A stretch of 64,000 nucleotides of DNA from Tethya wilhelma. Its lineage: Eukaryota; Porifera; Demospongiae; Tethyida; Tethyidae. Numbering within the stretch: the stretch's first letter is position 1; each line of letters starts with the position of its first letter. Location of the stretch: positions 810,678 through 874,677 of the forward strand of contig CAXIPT010000013.1 in assembly GCA_964030475.1 (NCBI GenBank), given 5' to 3'. The notes beneath the pieces were generated by a model that was given only the letters and a program-made list of their open reading frames with translations, did not search any database and was not told the origin of the DNA. Position numbers and translations under genes: made by a program. This document shows positions 12,869 through 25,634 of the stretch, one piece after another.

Positions 12869-15276
12869 TGGCAGTTGCTAAGTGCAGTGTTGATTATTGG
12901 GTGCTCTAATGTACAGGCATATACACACTTAATTCTGTTGCCCTTGATGCTAATGGCTTTAAGTGGCCTCCATAGTTGGAAAAGTGCACGCTACTTTTAG
13001 AGATATTAAATTTTAAGAGATGCTGACCACACGCACAAGTTTACTATGATTCTATAATGGTTCTATGATTAAGTGTTGGTTCTAAAAGATAGCTTCGTAA
13101 ACCAGGCCTTCCCCACTTGGCTGATTGCTAGGCAACAGTTGTACTCAGCTCTGTAGGTGCCAGCCTCTATCTTGTCTCTGCACATGTTCTCCCACTTCCA
13201 GTCCTTCAATGGTCTGGTTCACACTTCCTTGTCCACCATGTGTGCAAGTGGATTCATTTCTCCCCAGTCCTAACCCTCACCTGCTATCTCTCTCTCTCTC
13301 TCTCGTACTCTCTCTGTGTTTGTGCTAATTGTAATCATAGGTGGTTGGGTTTTCAGACAGTATGAATTTAAAATGTCCAATGTTTATCATCCAGTTGGTC
13401 ACGATCATCTCGACCTTTCCACTCTCTGGATTGTTTGAATTGTTGCCTCCCCTGCAGGAGTTCTGCAAGTGTGTGGGGGGTAGCTACTGTTTATCTACCA
13501 CATGTGTCTTTATTATCACAAGCCAACTGCAGGGGGTTGGTGGGGGGTGGGTTTGAGTCAAGCCTGGTTTGTTTCTCTGAGCAGTCAGTCTCTGCAGCCA
13601 CTAACAAGACTCTCAGACCTGCCGGTCTTGAGTTGCTAGGCAGCATGTGCATATGCTTTGCTGGCAGACACTCTGAAATGAGTATTAATCAATGTCCCGT
13701 TTCAACATTCAATTAATCCCTTGTACCTTACTCTTCCTGCTCCTAATGGTAGTTCAGAATGTAGGTATGTATTTTCCAACAGTAGCTCTCTCACTCACTC
13801 ACTCTCTCTCTCTCTCTGTGGCCATCTGGCTCCTGTGGAATGAACTGTTTTAACAGCTGTTCCCTTACATCGGGGCATTCAAGAACTAATGAATGTCTGT
13901 GATTTTACACTAAGCTGCCTTGTTGCACTTTGTATGTTGGTATGTCTGTTCCTCTTTGGGGAGTAAGAGCTACCACTGCAGTCATGATCGCAGCCACAGA
14001 GAGAGGAGCTGTTCCTTGTACTACAGGAGTAACACTTGTCAAACTAATAATTGTCCAATTACCTATTGCCTAGCAACACGGAATATTTTAGCAGTAATTG
14101 CTCTCTGGGGACTGTAATGAATTACACTAGATGGAAGTGATTGAGGGGCGTTTAAAATGGGGGGAAGCATCTCAAACTTAAGTTGCATTTTCAGTAAAGA
14201 TTTATAGTATAAAATTGTTCTTGGTCTGTTTTGTCCAAATTCACCTTCTTTGGAGCATAGAGTTGTCATAAGCTAATGAATTGTTGCAATGACATTGACC
14301 AATTAATGAATGCTGGCATGAATACACTCCGTGTGAGCTGATGTGTGTGGTTGTCAAGGCAACAGGCTCAGCAATCCATCCATCCATGCCCCCACACTGT
14401 CCACCCACGACCAACTGCTGGAGAAATCCACCAGAGGATTGGAGTGGGAGGGGGCTGGCAGCAGTCGTGGAGTAGTACAATGCCTGCTGGCTATTTGTAC
14501 CTGCAGGGCACGCACTCACACACTCACACACACTCACACACACTCACACACACTCATACATGCACTCACACACACTCATACATGCACTCACACACTCATA
14601 TACTCACACTTGCAGACTCACACACATCCTGTGCAGTGTGTGTACTTATTTTGTAATTTGTGTGGCAATTGAGTTGAGTTTCTGGAACCCTCAATATCAA
14701 GGTTCCATATGCACTGGTGCTGAACATGCATGTAACATACATGTAACATGCATGTGTGCCGTGATGTAATATTGTTCCACCCTGACAATGCTGCAGGAGA
14801 GTAGGAGCTACACGTTACATAATTCAATTGTGGACGCTGATGTTCGCTAATAATTAAGGGTTGTAGCTGTAATTGAGATAATTACTCTCTTACGTCTGAT
14901 AAATAGCTCACGATCTCTGAAAGAATGACTGTCAAATGAGCCATACTCCACCATGAAGTGGGAGATGAGTGGATAGATATATAGCTGAGTACTAGCACAC
15001 GTCTCCATGTGCTTTAGGTGGTTCTTCTAAAATATTTACCCTTTTAGTAAGTCAGTGAATGTCAAGTTTTTGTGAACCCTGTTTGATGTGGGGAACAAGT
15101 TTTGATTGTGGAAGAAATGAACTCTTTTCTCTCCTTTCTTTGCTCTCTTTGCTGTTCTGCTCCCAGCCTCTCATGTCAGCCATTCATCCACTGATGCCTA
15201 GCCTAGCCTTGTGGAGGCATTTGTTAACATAATGTTGGCATAATGTACATGGAGGTACTTCAAACAGTTGGTCTAG

Positions 15277-15340
<64 letters not shown>

Positions 15341-15540
15341 ACCAGTATTGAATGAGGCCAGGTGTCTCTGTTTTAGCCGACAGACCTGATCTAGCTGGTG
15401 ATCCAACCGTCACATCAGTGATGTAATGTCGTGGGTGAGTGACTCTAGCATGTGTTGAAACTGTTTGATGTGTCGTTTGATGCTGTAGCTGAAGAGAGAC
15501 TGGTTATTTCAGTCACAATGTAAGCTAGCGACGTGTGTGT

Positions 15541-15581
<41 letters not shown>

Positions 15582-18101
15582 CACAGTGAAATGACAGTTC
15601 TTTAATAAAAGATTTTGGCACAAGGAAGCTGTCAAACCTTTTGTGTGAATACACAAACTTTGATGAGAGCACCAAGTGAAGAGTTTACAGCTAATAACAG
15701 ACTGCACTTGTAACAACAGAGAGAGACTCTCTGCTGTGATCATTGGATGGTTCTAGAAAAGTAGTACACTGTTTGAAGAGAAAATTCTAGTTCTTTTCTC
15801 ACTCTTTAAATTTTCATGCATTAACTATTCCCTCCCTAACTTGCACACACACACACACTCACACCCGCTGTAGAGAGGAAGCTGGAGAAGAATGAGCACC
15901 CTCTGATGGTGCAGCTGAGCTGGTCGAGGGGAGAGAGGGAGGGAAGGTTCCTCCTACGATCAGAGATGACTGCGGCAAGACAACCTGCAAAGAATGAAAA
16001 GAAATCGAACAAGAAAGACACGAAGAAGTTTTCCAAGCGTAAAAAGACTCGCAAGGAGAAGAAAGAGAAGGAGAAAGAGAAAGAAAAAGAGAGAGAGAAG
16101 GATCGTGTGTCTGTGGATGGTGAAGGTGACACTACCAAACGCCCGGGTAAGATAGCCCAGTCCCTCTACACGGACATGCCAGAGTCGAGATTCACAAGGA
16201 GCATTTCCGTAAAGAACAGACGCAACCAGATCGTAATGAGAGCGGTCCTGGATGAGAGACAGCACCTTCCTTTCCGAGGGGGCGGAGGGGGAGGGGGAGG
16301 AGAGGAGATGCCCAACGACGCCACCATGAGGGTGTACGCTGACTTTGTTGTTCCTGACGTCCCTTGCAAGTCCCTGCTCATCTCAACGGGGGACACGGCC
16401 TCGCAGGTCGTCAAGAGTGCTCTGGAGAAGTACAGCCTCCGAGAGGATCCCAATGAATTCTGTCTCGTCCAAGTCACCATGCCTCCTACCTTCCACTTTG
16501 GCAGTGAGCCTCACTTGAACATCGACTACACGGAACGTGTGCTGGGAGACACGGAGTATCCTCTCAAGGTCCACAGCGACTGGGTCGTCAAGAACTCCAA
16601 CACAGGAGCTAGTATCCAGTTCCAGCTTCGCAGGCGAGCTAGCTTCACCCACAAACACTCGCACACTCACTCGCGATCGCACTCGCCAGAAGACGATCAA
16701 ATGCTCCCGGCCCTCGTGGAGATATTCCAAGGTGTCCAGCGCCCCCCTCAGATCCCTCGTCGGTTCCCCCTCTCCCCCGAGCAGACGGAAATCGGTAGCA
16801 ACGTTGCTCTTCTTGATCCCAAGAGCTACATTTGTCTCACGTCTGGTGGCATTCGACCGCGACATTGCGTCATCGCCTGCAGCAACGGGATCTTCAGGAT
16901 ATCCCCTCTGGACAAGACAGCACTGATCTTTGTCAACAGCCGGCAGGTGAAGGAGCCCACCCTACTGCCTCACAACGCCGAGATCAGACTGGGAGAGAGA
17001 GAAGCGTTCCGCTTCTTTGCTCCCATGGAGATGAAGTCCAGCTCCGTGAGCATGCACACCCTCCCCACTAACATCGGCCGTCCAAGCAGCAGTCACGGGA
17101 TGAACAGCCTCCACTCTGCGGGGAGCCGAGGGGACAACATGTCCAAGGCCTTCTCCGTGGAGGACATCTCCATGCCAGGTCAAAGGTCGATGGCAGCTAT
17201 GAGTGGAAGATTGAAGGACAAGGCATTCTCTGAGCACAACCTGAAGGCGGGAGATGAGGGGTCCAGCAGCGGGTATGGAAGTGGAAGGGCTTTGAGGAAA
17301 TTCTCAGACAACGATTTCATCCCCGAGGGCAAAGCTGTCTCGCATTCCAGTGGGCCAGGTTCAAAGGTCAGTGTACACTTTTATAACTGTGTGTGTGTGT
17401 GTGTCATGAATGGTGGACAGGCTGGTAAAATGTCGAGATCATTTCAGCAATGTGTGTTTGTTTATTTCTCTGCTCACCGACTGAATCAAACCCATCACTT
17501 CCTTCGTCACTTCCTGGTGACGGTTCATGTCATTGTAATCTAATTATGGCCCAAGATTAAGCGCATTAATTGAGTAGAAAGATATGTTGTTCTAAGAGAA
17601 TAAAAAAAGTTGTTAGTTTTTTTAGTTTTTCTCTCTAGACAATTACACGCTAGAAGGAATCCATCTATCAAAACGTGATTAGTCTCAGTTAGTTTGAATC
17701 AGCCCAGCTGGCAAATCTTCTCAGCATATGTGTAGCTAGCGTCACGAGCCAATGGCATTATTGTGGTTTAGTTCACAGTCTAACGAATGCAAGGTATGAG
17801 GAGTTTTACCCAATATTTCCACTCCATTGAGTCGGGAATGTGTCAGGTTGTAGACTGAACACATGGACCACTGTGTGAGAATGAGTGTAGAATGTGCTAG
17901 ACGTAAAACTCCCTCCACTGTTGAGTCCTGACCATACAGCATTGCTTTTGCCAAGTCTGTTGCCCTCCACTTCACCAAGTTTACTATTGGTCAGGCAGCA
18001 TGAATTGATAGTGGAGGAAGGATGGTTTGAGGGGCCCACTTGTAGAGTTTCCAAACTAGTTTCCTTACGTTACAAACACACTTCAGCTCAGTAGTAGAGA
18101 G

Positions 18102-18161
<60 letters not shown>

Positions 18162-19263
18162 TGTGTGTGCACTAGTGCTACATAATTAATACCATTGTTT
18201 TGTGTTGAGATTGGAGGCAAACAACAGCCCATAGACCATTCAGTCCATGGTGGTGCTGTTGACGTGATCAGATGTCAGGTTTGGCGTTTGTGATCCCCAC
18301 AGAATAAAAACACCATCTCCCTATCATGTATCTCACCCCCTCTGTTTACCTGCGACTGTGTGTGTGCGTGCAGGTGGTATTGAATGGCTTGCTGTTTGCT
18401 CTGCCATTCAATGGGTTGATGTCGTTGTGAGGCTTGGTGTCTCTATAGCCTCAGGCCGTCGTTCCCAGGCCACTCCCTCTTGTACTGCTACAGGCTATAT
18501 TGATAGCTAGGGGGAGGGGCCTGGGAACGAGGCAAGCTACGCTCCTTGAATCCAAGATACCTCTTCATGTTCTATAGAAAATTTAGCTACAAAATATCAT
18601 GTCTGTGTGTCTACCTCAACTGACAGGTGTTTAGTAAGTGAACCTGTTGGGCTACAAATTTTTTAATTCAAAGGTTAATTGAGAAATATTGGTTTCATTA
18701 GCTCACAAACATTCATTCACATGTGTTCGTATTCTTGATTCAACACACCCTCACACCCTCACACCCTCACACCCTCACACTCTCACACCCTCACACCCTC
18801 ACACCCTCACAGTACACCAACAGCAGTGGATTCGGTACCTTTCCCTCGCGTAAGAAGCAGCAGCAACCCTTCTCTCCTCCCCTCCAGGAAGCGGTGGATG
18901 GGTGTGACCCAGGAGGGGCGGAGTCAGAGTGGACACTTCCTGCCTCCCTCTCCTTCTACCAGGCCCAGGAGAACATCCTCCTACAGAACATGATAACTGA
19001 GGTGAGAGGTGTTAAAGAAATAGTGTTTTAAGTGGGTGTGCTCTGGGGAAGGAGGTTATACAGCTGTGAGAAAGATTCTCTGGAATGTGGTAATGTTTGC
19101 TAATAGTCGTGGCTCCTTGGCTGATTGAAGAATGAACAACAAAGAGTTTTAAACACTTGTATGTTTTTCGCGCCCACAAACCTTTGCTGGGGGAATTTAA
19201 GCAGCTCTGAAATATGTTGAGTTTTACAAAGTTATTACAGAAAAAAATGTATTGAATTGATTT

Positions 19264-19315
<52 letters not shown>

Positions 19316-22300
19316 GGCCAATGGCTACCTGCTGCAGTTCAAGCTGGCGCCTGCCTTTGCTCTCTACATGGTGATGAAGCACCATCTCTCTCCCGACTTC
19401 CAGCCCTCCTTCACTGCCACAGAGAGGAAGAAGTGTCTTGTCCTAGCTCTCAAGAGCATCATCTCTCAGTTCAGGAGGGCAGTGAAGGTTAGCATACATA
19501 CATGCCTGCCTCTGTACCATATCAGGTTCATCCCTGTGTCCGTTGGGTGTTTGATGTGGTTAGAAGGAATACGAATATTTGCAATTTGATCTGCTATTGA
19601 TAGTGCACTGGGTATGCTATATATGTGTCATGCTCTCTCTCTCTTTTGATACAAGAGCACAAATATAACATGCACTCTTAGAGGTTTTGGGTACGCTTAC
19701 CTTACAATTTGGTCTGAGATAATTTCAACAGCCCATATTGTTCCCCCTTATTGTCTGACTTCATTCACAGTGCTGTGTACAGTACCTTAGCAGAGCCTGG
19801 TCAACCTTGCCCCCTGACGTAGGGTGTGCTACTACCTGTGTTAATGATGCCTGTCCATGCAATTGATTGGTTTGTTTTTATCTCACCATCTCCAGGACAG
19901 TCGCAGCATCGCAGGCGCCTTGGCCTTCTGGCTGGCCAACTGCTCAGAGTTCCTCCACTTCCTAAACTGCGACCCTCAGTTGTCCCAGTTCTCCTCGGAC
20001 TACGATGCCTCCCTCACCCAGCTCATACACATGGCCTACAAGAACTTCACCCAGTGTATGCTCAGGGAGCTCAACTCCTACCTGCCGGCATTTTACGATG
20101 AATCAGTTGAGGCTGATTGTGAAGATGGCTATGTCTCTGGAGGTGAGAGTTCAACCTGCTCAGCAATGGGACTCAAACCGAAGGAGCCTGATGTGGTGTC
20201 GACAGTACGTGACCGCCACCCCTCTCTGCCTCGTCAGTCCAGTTTGACCGGTATGTACTGGTCTGTAGCGGGGTCTAAAGTTCGTCGTAGGGGGCGTGTC
20301 ACGATGGGAGATGTCCTCAATACGCTGGGCTCGACTGTGTCGCTGCTCAAGAAGTGCCACGTGAACGCCACCCTCTCTATCATGATATTCTCGCTCCTCT
20401 TTCGCTACATCTCCACGAAGCTGTTCAACAAGGTGGTGCTAGACTCGGAGAGGAAGATGTGCTCGAGTGCCGTGGGTCACAAGATGAGGAAACGACTGGA
20501 GAGGTTGAGAGAGTGGGCGGAGAAGGAGGGGATGGAGCTGCCGGCTGATGACCACCTCTGTATGGTGGTGCAGGTGAGGCTGTGTGTGTGTGTGTGTGCG
20601 TGTGTGTGTGTGCGTGTGTGTGTGTGCGTGTGTGTGTGTGTGTGTGTGTGCGTGTGTGTGTGTGCGTGTGTGTGTGTGTGTGTGTTGAGAAATATCAATT
20701 TTAAGAGGCTGGTCTATGCATGCACTAATTTCATGTAGTGTGCACTGGTAATTGCACAATTCCTAACCATTTTAGAACCAATCTGTGACAAATTGAAGTC
20801 TCTTTTTTACTCATTACCAAAGTTTTCCAAAGTATTCTTTGAGTCACAGCCACAGCCTAGAGAGGATGACATAACATTAGCAAGACATGTTGGCAAAAAA
20901 AAAACACATTCCCACAGCATGTGACTTGTGTGTCCTCTGGTGAGAGGATTAAGCTCATTAAGCAGCCTCTCAAGGCCATGGCCGTCTTAGCTCTGATGTC
21001 TCTTGTACTCTATCTCACACCAATTAGTTGTGGGCAGCTAAAACAGTTTGAGCATTTATAGCGATTTAGTGACACTGTTTTCCCTCTGCTGTTGTCCTGT
21101 TGCTATGGAGTCTGTGTGTGTGTGTTACGGGACAATTAGGCTTAAGTAACCTGAACCCTTGGCTTCTATTGGTAGCTTGCAAACTTACGACTGAACACTC
21201 TTGCTAGCAGTTTGTCCTGTGATATGGGCATTTGAAGTTTGATTGATTCTCACATCACTAGCTGTTATAGTAACCATCAGTATTGATGTTGGTAGAATTC
21301 TTGAGCTTGACTCAGCAAAACTGAAACGTCCATTAAATCATAAAAGCTTACTATGTCAAGCTCAAGAATTCTGCCTATACATTGACCAACAACATAGCAT
21401 TGAGTTGCCACAACATCAGTATTTATCACTCCTCTATCTTCTTCTTGCAGGCTGCTAACCTCCTTCAAGCTGTCAAGAAGCTCCCAGAGAGTGTGCCAAG
21501 TGTCTTCAGCACGTGCTCGAAGTTGAACTCCCTTCAGATTGCCACCATCCTGCACCACTGCTCCCAGGCTGAAGGAGACGGGACAGTTGACCCGGGGTTT
21601 GTCAAACAGATGACCCTCCTAGCCAAGACTCACACCGATGTCAACCTGCAGAATGATGGAATGGAACTGAAACTTGAAGAAGATCCCAATCTCGAACTTC
21701 CATTCCTCATTCCACTAGGAGGCTACTCATCGGACAGTCTGAGGGGGATTCCCCTTGGTCTGCAGGACTACCTTGATCCAATGATTAGCTCGGGTGAGTG
21801 TGTGCATGAGGGTGTGAGGATGTGAGGGTGTGAGGGTGTGAGGGTGTGAGGGTGTGAGAGTGTGAGGGTATGAGGATGTGTGGGTGTGAGGGTGTGAGTA
21901 ACTTATTTCATGATTTGAGCAACCATCTACTGTAAATAAATCGCTCCTTCACTCTCACACGCTCACTCTAGCTCCCTAGTCGTGTGCAGCTATGTAAATT
22001 GTGAAATATCTAAGATAGTTTGAATGTTTGGAATAGCTGAACATTACCCAGCATGCCACGACATAAAGATACCTCCCTAGATTAAAGGGGGCATTACAAA
22101 CCACCTGTTTAGCAATCGCGATGTGTTGTTTGTCAAACCATTTGTGTTCTCCTTTTGTAAATATTGCAGGAATGTGCAAGCTGATAGCTGGTAAAGACAG
22201 TGGCAAGATGTGGGTCTCTCCAGCTGTCAAGATATCAGCCTCGGCTCAGTCTCTTGCGGACAAATCAGCTGCCACCTCTCCATCCTTCTTGGAGGGAGGT

Positions 22301-25300
22301 GAGTACACATANTATTTCTTAGTTATTGTTCTATTTATGCAACAATCTTTTGTGTTCTAATTATACATCATTATTTCAATATTTCAGACTCCACCTCCTC
22401 CCATGCTCGTAAGGCCATGAGGAGACAGAAACGTGAGGAGAAAGAGAGACAACATCACGAGAGGTACCATCACCGAGAGTTTCGCCTAGAGAGGAGAAAA
22501 CCCTCCTCCGATTTCGTACGTCCAGACATCTCCCGTTCCCACGGCCACCTGGCCATGGACTCCTCCTCCTACTCGGCCACGACCAACCCCCAGTTCACCA
22601 AGTGGATCATGGAGCAGAATGAGCTCTACCTCGACACGGACAGAGGTAGTGAGGTAGACGCCCAGAGCTTCATGTCCTCCCTGTCCAACATCCCCGAGAG
22701 AGACAGGCCAGTCTCACCGGGGACAAGCTACGCCACATCATCAACGGGATATCGAAGGAACTCCAGCGACAGGGGGTACGGACGACCTCATACTCCCCCC
22801 GTGAGGGACCCAGAGCCTTCTAGATTGCCCCCCGATCATCACTCCTCCTACACCAATATCGAGGGGGATGGGTCAACACTGGCGCTGGATGCACCAACAG
22901 TTTCAGAAACACCGAGCAAATTCTCCGAATACTCGACAAGTGAGTTGGAAAGTGTCCTTCGCTCTCTCCCCCATCCTGCCTCCAGCACAGGAGGAAGACA
23001 CATGCTGCCTTACAAAGACAGCACCTTCTCCAGTTTGAGCTCCCAGTTGACGTTAGAGTCCCAGCAGATGCTCACTCCTTACTCCCAGCAGCAGAACCAG
23101 AGCCAGCAGCAGATGCAACAGCTGGATAAACTGAGCATGGACGTTATGCTCCACACACAGCTGAGTGGTGCCTCGATGCAGGGAGGGATCACCTCAATGG
23201 TGCCGAGGTTGAATGCTATCAAAGGTGGTGGTCCTAAAGCTGCCTCTCATCTCGACCGATCGGGACTGAAGGAGTTGGAGATGGACGAGATAGACCTGGA
23301 GAAACAGAGAATACAGCTCATGTTTTATCAGCAACAGAGACAGAAGTCACAGAATGATTCGAGTTTGAGTCACCAAAATGACCCCCAGGGAAATGAAGCA
23401 GAAGATGCTCAGTCGAATGACGAGCTCCTCTCAGAAGACGAAGATCCCATCAGCGTCCTGAGGCAAGAGCTCGAGTCTTTGGAGCAGATTGTCAGTGACC
23501 AGAGAAAGAAGTATCGCGAGATAAAGTTCTCGAGGGAGAGAGAGGAACTGAGTTTGAAGAAGATAGAAATGAAGTTTAGAGAACAAGAGCTAATGAACGG
23601 AGCATTTACGTTGAACCCTAGTGACCAACATCGCTGGCAAGCTGAGCAGAAGAAGAGATTGAGAGAGTTTGAGAGACTTAAGAAGGAGCAAAAGGAACGT
23701 CTCCAGCAGATAGAGTACAACGAACATCGAGCTAGAAGCAAGCTCAAAGCCTACGAAACACAAGTGACTGAAACTCGCGAACAACTCAAGAGCATGCTAG
23801 CGGCTTCGATCCAACAAGCTCCGCCCACCAACCCAGTCTCCAGCAGCACTAAACCAGACTACCAATCTTTTGATGTCCCGTCCAAACTAGATTCTAACAC
23901 AGCAGCAGGCTCAGGTCAACAACAGCTGCCACAGAAACCACAGAAGAGTAGCAATCCTCTGAGCACCTTCAACACAGAGTGGGATTGGGGGTCAAAGTCC
24001 ATTGGAGACTCCCGTATAATGAGTGTCGAAAACATGTCCATGGCAACGTTCGAGCCTCCGGACATTGCAAGGGAGGTCATCTGCACCATGTCAGAGTCCA
24101 TCCTCACCGAGCCGACCCAGGACGACACCAGACCGGTGCGAGGTAGCGCCACCAGCTACTACAGACCCCCGCAACCAGAGCTATATTCCACCGACTCCAG
24201 GATCACTCTGGACACAGACAGAGATGAGCTGCTCAGTGAGCAGGACTACAGACAGAGGAGAGGGTTCAAGGAAGAGCCTGGGCCCTCTCTCTCTACCGTT
24301 GATACAATGGACAGTTTCCCTCCCAAACCTTTGAATCGTGACCTCCATCAACCCGAGTACCAGGAGCCGAGGGTGGTTCACGGAGCTGCACAGCCTTTGA
24401 CAAGAAGACAAGTGTCGCCTGGAGCCGAAGGAAACATGAACCAAGCTGTTGATGAAAATCACATTTATGACGAGCCTCCTCTAGAGGTGGTGGGCACTAA
24501 TTGGAATAAGCCACCACAGACCAGCAGTAGTGCTCATCCTCAAGCAACATACGATGTTCCGGCATCAGCTAAAGCTGCGTACATGCAACCACGCTCAGTG
24601 GTAGGTCACCATTACTCCCGCAACAGTCGCGGTCGAACATTACAGCAGCAGCAACAGAGACACTCCCCCAACTCCACTGCCGACTACCCAGTCAGGGACA
24701 ATCCCAGGACCTCCTCTGCAGTGCCCGATGTCGTTCCCACGTCTGTCTCTCCTTGGAATACCAACCCCCTACACCAGCGCCCGGTGGTAGGTGGGGAGAG
24801 AAGTGTCTCGCCTGGAAACAGGTACCAACATCAGGCTCAGGAGTCACCTACCCCGGCGGCTCAGCATTATGCTGTACCTACTGCACGGAGCACGGACTCC
24901 TCCCGTATGTCCAGTCACCCCAATTCCAGCACCACCTCTCCCATCCCTGCCCAACAGAGCCCGCTACCACAGCAGACAAAGACAGCAGCAGCTAGCGTAT
25001 CAAATTCACCGACCGTTGAAAATCAAGCTACAAATCAACAAATCTACGACCATCCAAAACCTCATCCTGTTCCCAGTAACCCACGATCCCCTGTTCCCCT
25101 TACGATAGCAGCAGTACCACCAATACACGGTGATCCCCAGCATCGCGATACCTCACTGAGAGGTCCTGTCCCCCACAGAAGTGGCCTCGTCCAAACTGTG
25201 AATCACCAACCTCACTCTGTTCAACCTCCAACTGTGGATGTTCACCCTAAGCATACACCCATTCCGAAACCAAAAATGTCTTCAAATGCAACCACTGTCC

Positions 25301-25485
25301 ATCGCTATGGTATATCAAGGCCTGGTATGGGTGGCCATAGCTACATGAAGGGAAGGCCTGAGCCTGTGCAGCAACACCAGGTGCCTCTGGATAAACTGAA
25401 GCAGTACATGGACCAGAGCAGAGCCTACAAGAACCAAGGAGCTAGGCACCCCGAGAGGATACAGAGACAACAGACTGAGCTCTGA
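12151..25485 (+). CDS. AFDN: Afadin (AFDN/canoe) lacking the PDZ domain
   Basis: Junctional scaffold linking Ras/Rap signalling and adhesion receptors to actin. Exons: 12151-12261, 12623-12827, 15874-17366, 18813-19001, 19317-19487, 19896-20573, 21451-21793, 22170-22298, 22388-25485; 2138 residues. Order: Ras-association domain 1 (about 38-135; GIMRFYFQS, KFRPDMRML), Lys/Glu-rich linker, RA2 (about 257-360; MRVYADFVVPDVP), His-rich patch, FHA (about 410-490; GIRPRHCVIAC), DIL (about 670-1090; GALAFWLANCSE, LNSLQIATILHH, GLQDYLDPM), then a long Pro/Gln-rich tail with a coiled coil (about 1455-1580). RA-RA-FHA-DIL order and spacing match afadin rather than RADIL/RASIP1. In bilaterian afadin a PDZ domain follows DIL; here two short exons lead straight into the tail and no PDZ signature is seen. 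The C-terminus QTEL fits a class I PDZ ligand. One N (22312) is intronic. Confidence 0.92.
12834..12867. repeat. TG microsatellite directly after an afadin splice donor
   Basis: A (TG)n run begins six bases after the donor at 12828. The same intron ends with a CA run (15844-15862) just before its acceptor at 15873, so the two intron ends carry complementary repeats. Confidence 0.9.
15280..15580. repeat. Two further TG runs inside afadin intron 2
   Basis: (TG)n at about 15280-15336 and 15533-15580, inside the 3-kb intron 12828-15873. The rest of that intron looks unique, with no recognisable coding sequence. Confidence 0.85.
18105..18170. repeat. TG microsatellite in afadin intron 3
   Basis: (TG)n run within the intron 17367-18812, following a GA-rich patch. 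No coding sequence is evident in the surrounding 1.4 kb. Confidence 0.85.
18459..18531. repeat. Short inverted repeat (hairpin) in afadin intron 3
   Basis: Arms near 18459-18478 and 18511-18531 share the word CGTTCCCAGGCC and its complement, around a 32-base loop. It could be a MITE remnant. No function assigned. Confidence 0.5.
18743..18811 (+). repeat. ACCCTCAC octamer array ending at an afadin splice acceptor
   Basis: About eight tandem copies of ACCCTCAC, one with a T variant. The last copy runs directly into the acceptor (CTCACAG, exon at 18813), so the repeat itself supplies part of the 3' splice site. The same octamer occurs at 40524-40556, and its complement at 21812-21898. Confidence 0.85.
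19268..19314 (+). repeat. CT microsatellite forming the polypyrimidine tract of an afadin acceptor
   Basis: (CT)n run ending in CCAG at 19313-19316, directly upstream of the exon beginning at 19317. Confidence 0.9.
20580..20684. repeat. TG/CG-interrupted microsatellite after an afadin donor
   Basis: A run of about 105 bases of (TG)n with regular CG interruptions, starting seven bases after the donor at 20574. Confidence 0.9.
21291..21375. repeat. Hairpin-forming inverted repeat in an afadin intron
   Basis: Arms 21291-21311 and 21355-21375 are reverse complements at 20 of 21 positions, sharing AGAATTCTTGAGCTTGAC, around a loop of about 43 bases. It lies about 75 bases upstream of the acceptor at 21450. 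Confidence 0.7.
21812..21898 (+). repeat. TGTGAGGG octamer array just after an afadin donor
   Basis: Period-8 array, the complement of the ACCCTCAC octamer, beginning about 20 bases after the donor at 21794. Each unit contains GTGAG, the core of the adjacent splice donor. Confidence 0.8.
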
Positions 25486-25634
25486 ACTGATTCACTCTTG
25501 TTATTGTGAATGTTTTGTATGTGTTGACATAATTATTGTTATGTTTTTAGTTTACTGTCAATTCTCGTTTGATAATCTGAATCTGGTAAAGGTCACCATC
25601 TTTATGATGTGGCGCAGCTTGATCTGGGGAAAAT

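Noticed and set aside
16038..16290. Minus-strand open frames opposite afadin exon 3
   Set aside because: They are antisense shadows of the Lys/Glu-rich and Gly-rich afadin coding sequence and match no family.
20439..20759. His/Thr-rich frame antisense to the TG repeat
   Set aside because: A repeat-encoded artefact, as are the similar CA/TG frames elsewhere in the window.
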